Shown here: positions 63,973 through 64,000 of the stretch, in pieces
Numbering within the stretch: position 1 is the first letter of the stretch
How the letters are laid out: every line of letters starts with the position of its first letter
From: Luteibacter jiangsuensis
Lineage (GTDB): Bacteria; Pseudomonadota; Gammaproteobacteria; Xanthomonadales; Rhodanobacteraceae
Assembly (NCBI RefSeq): GCF_011742555.1
Contig: NZ_JAAQQR010000001.1
Location: 620,001 to 684,000 of the forward strand
Direction of reading: 5' to 3'
DNA: 64,000 bases
Notes under the pieces: model-generated
Database searches by the model: none
Told to the model about the DNA's origin: nothing
The model's input: the letters and a program-made list of their open reading frames with translations, nothing else
Made by a program: the position numbers and the translations under genes

Positions 63973-63997
63973 AAAAGCCCCGCATCGCGGGGCTTTT
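63973..63997. terminator. Bidirectional terminator at the window end
   Basis: AAAAGCCCCGC and GCGGGGCTTTT pair perfectly around a 3-nt loop, with an A-run before and T residues after. It probably ends the cysS-sufE unit. Confidence 0.88.
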
Positions 63998-64000
63998 CGG

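Overview
The window is GC-rich, densely coded DNA from a gammaproteobacterium of the Xanthomonadales, most likely a Rhodanobacteraceae member of the Luteibacter/Dyella type. Three things support this: an arginine operon built on N-acetylornithine carbamoyltransferase with a kinase-acetyltransferase ArgB, a very large TonB-dependent receptor of the Xanthomonas/Caulobacter class beside GH92 and GH2 glycosidases, and many scattered REP-like palindromes. No rRNA, tRNA, transposase, phage gene or CRISPR array was found.

Layout. 1-3 kb: 3' end of gcvP, a beta-carbonic anhydrase and a bestrophin-like channel. 3-5.5 kb: a secreted GH92 mannosidase. 5.5-8.1 kb: a MerR-type regulator and copper P-type ATPase. 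8.2-12.6 kb: an ABC exporter in three genes (ATPase, FtsX-type permease, HlyD-type adaptor). 12.6-20.5 kb: a glycan-utilisation locus (paired LacI-like operators, TonB receptor, GH92, GH2). 20.5-23.6 kb: on the minus strand, a tetrapyrrole-methylase-fold enzyme, a 103-residue acidic peptide and a periplasmic-sensor diguanylate cyclase; the first two look like a split borosin (alpha-N-methylated RiPP) system, with a near-ideal Crp/Clp site upstream. 23.6-24.6 kb: an autoregulated ArsR/SRPBCC pair. 24.6-29.3 kb: nucleotide-sugar enzymes, a prolyl hydroxylase-like oxygenase, a GIY-YIG protein and a PLP aminotransferase. 29.3-34.6 kb: tcdA, a cytochrome c'-like protein and a complete alpha-hydroxyketone quorum-sensing set (LqsS/CqsS-like kinase, LqsR-like regulator, LqsA/CqsA-like synthase). 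34.6-38.7 kb: DUF962, pirin and two cold-shock genes separated by 1.6 kb of nested inverted repeats. 38.7-42.5 kb: lipoprotein, YcaQ-like glycosylase, proline-rich EF-hand protein, phospholipase A1 and SlyD. 42.6-48.6 kb: leucine catabolism (carboxylase alpha subunit, HMG-CoA lyase), two GNAT proteins, an SDR and EfpL. 48.6-53.8 kb: a GTGAACN heptamer array, a FUSC transporter and a tryptophan/kynurenine group. 53.9-61 kb: the argF'-argG-argE-argB-argC-argH operon, preceded by what looks like an arginine-codon leader-peptide attenuator. 61.3-64 kb: a glycine-zipper protein, cysS and sufE.

Recurring local traits are 4-bp ATGA/GTGA stop-start overlaps, predicted leaderless transcripts for two autoregulated repressor/activator genes (ArsR and MerR types), and REP-like palindromes at gene ends. 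All functions are read from sequence motifs; no similarity search or folding calculation was run.
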